Source: Candidatus Micropelagos thuwalensis (GTDB lineage Bacteria; Pseudomonadota; Alphaproteobacteria; RS24). From it: a stretch of 64,000 nt of DNA. The notes beneath the pieces are model-generated. The model ran no database searches and had not been told where the DNA came from. It saw only the letters and a list, made by a program, of their open reading frames with translations. Within the stretch, counting starts at the first letter, position 1. Every line of letters begins with the position of its first letter. Shown here in pieces: positions 62,302 to 64,000 of this stretch. The stretch lies in the NCBI RefSeq assembly GCF_000469155.1, contig NZ_AWXE01000001.1:672155-736154 (forward strand), in the 5' to 3' direction. A program made the position numbers and the translations under genes.

Positions 62302-63401
62302 GGCCTCCTCACAGTTGAAGGTAATATAGTAAAATCAGATAATGGGCTAGCTTTAAGCTTTTCAACAAGAGACTTTACCTCTTGGCTCTTTTCTCGATGA
62401 GCAACCAGTAAAGTATCAGGCATATCAATTACCAACAAATCTTCCACACCTATTGTTGCAGTCAACTTGTCTATATGACTTGTGGTATGGACATAACTGT
62501 TACGTGTATCAACGAAACAAACTTCGTCATTTCCACTATAGCTATTGCCATTTATATCTTTATTAGCTGTTTTAGCTACAGAGTCCCAACATCCAACATC
62601 AGACCAACCAAATCCGGCAGGAACCATAAAGATATTTTGGGCTTTTTCCATCACTGCGTAGTCAATAGATATATCAGGTTGGGCGCAAAAACTTTTCTTA
62701 GCTAATCTCCTAACACCTTCTGAAAAATTACTCTTAACAAAAGCATTATATGAAGCACCCCAAACATCTGGAGCATGCTCCCCAATAGCCTTAGCCATAG
62801 TGCTTGCCGTGAAAAAGAACATTCCACTGTTCCAATAATGACAGCCATCAGCTAAATAACGCTCAGCTTCTGATTTTTCGGGTTTTTCTGTAAATTTTTG
62901 CAAAGCTTGAGGCTTATTACTTTGGGTAGGTACTTGGATATAACCATACCCTGTTTCGGGCGAAGTTGGGCGAATACCAAAGACTACAAGTTGATCACTG
63001 TATTTCTCTGCTTGCTGTACTGCCTCCTTGAAAGCATCATCGCCAGTGATTAGATGATCAGCGGCAAGAACGAGGCATTTCGTATCGTCCCCATGTGTCT
63101 CTTGGATATGTCGAACTGCAAGTGCAATTGCGGGAGCTGTATTGCGCCCTTCTGGTTCCAAAATGTAAGATAATTTGGCTTGATAGTTATTATTATAAAT
63201 AAAATGACTAGTAAGGAAATAGTGTTCTTGATTAGTTATAATCAGCGCCTCATCTGAGATTAGAGTCGCCCTATCCAGTACATGCCCGATAAGAGGTTTA
63301 CCCGCCAATTCCATAAAGGGTTTTGGATACAACGCTCGTGAGGCTGGCCAAAGACGAGCCCCTACCCCGCCTGATAGAATGATAGGTATAATTTTAGTCA
63401 C
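62247..63401 (-). CDS. manC: mannose-1-phosphate guanylyltransferase domain of ManC (frameshifted gene)
   Basis: 384 codons from a GTG start. The nucleotidyltransferase signature is IPIILSGGVGARLWPASRAL, with YPKPFMELAGKPL, and FTEKPEKSEAERYLADGCHY with WNSGMFFF. It makes GDP-mannose from mannose-1-phosphate and GTP. The true reading frame leaves this one after RRPWGTYEILKK at A-AAA-AAG, a classical -1 slippery heptamer, and continues in the cupin frame. Without a shift it ends eight codons later. It supplies gmd/fcl. Confidence 0.9.
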   Translation of the reverse strand: MTKIIPIILSGGVGARLWPASRALYPKPFMELAGKPLIGHVLDRATLISDEALIITNQEHYFLTSHFIYNNNYQAKLSYILEPEGRNTAPAIALAVRHIQETHGDDTKCLVLAADHLITGDDAFKEAVQQAEKYSDQLVVFGIRPTSPETGYGYIQVPTQSNKPQALQKFTEKPEKSEAERYLADGCHYWNSGMFFFTASTMAKAIGEHAPDVWGASYNAFVKSNFSEGVRRLAKKSFCAQPDISIDYAVMEKAQNIFMVPAGFGWSDVGCWDSVAKTANKDINGNSYSGNDEVCFVDTRNSYVHTTSHIDKLTATIGVEDLLVIDMPDTLLVAHREKSQEVKSLVEKLKASPLSDFTILPSTVRRPWGTYEILKKKITIRLNG

Positions 63402-63426
63402 AATCTATAATTTCCCACTAATAGAT

Positions 63427-64000
63427 TTAAATCCTATAAGAATTATGTCTTTCTGCGGCTTCTTCCCAACTGTTAATAATAATGGCATTATTTTGAGACG
63501 AAATATCATAATTGTCTGTAAAAACCTTGGGACTTACTATGTAGGCTGAACCTCCTAAATCTAATATTTCTTTATGCATACCACTTATGCGCCCTATCAC
63601 GATTTGGATTTTCGACAGAAACTGTTCAGTAGTTTCTGACATAGGGTCAGAGAATGAAATGTTCAGCTTTTTTGATAAATTTTTCCATTTCATAGTATTT
63701 GACATCATAGGGTGTGGTCGAAGATACAGATCGCCTTGTATTTCTTTAATAAACTTTTCTATTTCCGCCACTTTATCCTCTGGTTTTATTAATATACCTG
63801 TACCGCTGCCAATTGATATATTGTTTTCCATTAATGTAAACTCAACATCACTTATCCCTTGTCCCGCTAACCACTGTCGGCGTTCTTCTATTTCATTTAC
63901 GCTATGGCAAATAACTCTGTTATAATAAATAGGGGTGTTAAATTTTAATAATGGTGAATGTGGTAAGTAAATGACCTCCACTTTTTTGTTAAGAAAAGAA
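63427..64000 (-). CDS. putative surface-polysaccharide glycosyltransferase, C-terminal part (runs off the window)
   Basis: At least 190 codons; the frame is still open at base 64000, so the N-terminus is missing. The sequence looks like the second half of a GT-B or capsule-type transferase: VEVIYLPHSPLLKFN, GDLYLRPHPMMSNTMKW, then LSKIQIVIGRISGMHKEI and GGSAYIVSPKVFT. The RPHP and G-x-x-S-x-x-H-x-E patterns recall polysialyl- and CDP-glycerol-type transferases. Specific sugar unknown. It lies 25 bp upstream of manC on the same strand, consistent with one operon. Confidence 0.6.
   Translation of the reverse strand, partial: SFLNKKVEVIYLPHSPLLKFNTPIYYNRVICHSVNEIEERRQWLAGQGISDVEFTLMENNISIGSGTGILIKPEDKVAEIEKFIKEIQGDLYLRPHPMMSNTMKWKNLSKKLNISFSDPMSETTEQFLSKIQIVIGRISGMHKEILDLGGSAYIVSPKVFTDNYDISSQNNAIIINSWEEAAERHNSYRI

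Overview
The window reads as the chromosome of an aerobic, probably free-living alphaproteobacterium. The evidence is the gene content: small families largely confined to Alphaproteobacteria (DUF1192, DUF1491, DUF2849, DUF465, the TrcR/DUF1013 regulator, the aa3-oxidase subunit IV peptide), COQ9, and a proton-translocating transhydrogenase split into three genes. Base composition is moderate and genes are packed tightly with many ATGA or GTGA overlaps. I cannot fix the genus; a marine group such as SAR116 would fit but is only a guess. No plasmid or phage backbone is visible.

Layout. 0-3.3 kb: acyl-CoA catabolism (crotonase plus an acyl-CoA dehydrogenase pair). 3.3-12.7 kb: uroporphyrinogen-III methyltransferase, phosphomannomutase, a TauE/SafE permease, DusA, then a regulatory operon of response regulator, sensor kinase and GlnE. 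12.9-16.5 kb: cytochrome c maturation genes ccmI-E-F-H. 16.6-19.2 kb: an ABC importer of the NitT/TauT type. 19.3-21.8 kb: sulfite reduction (DUF2849, cysI, DUF934), whose siroheme could be supplied through the methyltransferase at 3.4 kb. 21.8-30 kb: a frameshifted D-amino-acid dehydrogenase, MscS channel, SufE, MsrB, an S9 peptidase, a serine hydrolase and a nitronate monooxygenase, then tRNA-Gln(UUG). 30.4-36 kb: an SMP-30-like protein, an MBL hydrolase, an acyl-CoA synthetase with a likely repressor operator inside its promoter, PdxH and a glycine-zipper protein. 36-42.7 kb: housekeeping genes (fabI, aroC, thiE, efp, an IMPase, an MsbA-type exporter, rpmE, DUF1192).

42.85-47.87 kb holds the most unusual region: an AT-rich island of about 5.0 kb bounded by an exact 16-bp direct repeat. 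Both copies contain the start codon and first codons of trcR. The left copy keeps a strong ribosome binding site but stops after five codons. The right copy begins the intact trcR. The island carries an McrB-like coiled-coil AAA ATPase and a DUF2357/PD-(D/E)XK nuclease that ends in a helix-turn-helix and is split by a frameshift in an A8 run. It also has two micro-ORFs that chain into trcR through ATGA overlaps. I read it as a small mobile restriction-like defence island that captured the trcR start and gave the gene a new leader.

47.9-56.9 kb returns to housekeeping genes (trcR, purEK, coq9, rpsU, the pnt operon, oxidase subunit IV, rpmJ). 57-64 kb is a surface-polysaccharide region: GDP-mannose dehydratase, GDP-fucose synthase, a mannose-1-phosphate guanylyltransferase (frameshifted), a WecA-type transferase, a VanZ-like protein and a glycosyltransferase cut by the window edge. 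With the phosphomannomutase at 4.3 kb these give a nearly complete route to GDP-L-fucose.

Three genes (dadA, the island nuclease, manC) are each broken by what looks like one missing A in an A-rich run. The shared pattern raises the possibility of homopolymer sequencing error. The island and manC sites are also good -1 slippery sites, so both explanations are recorded.
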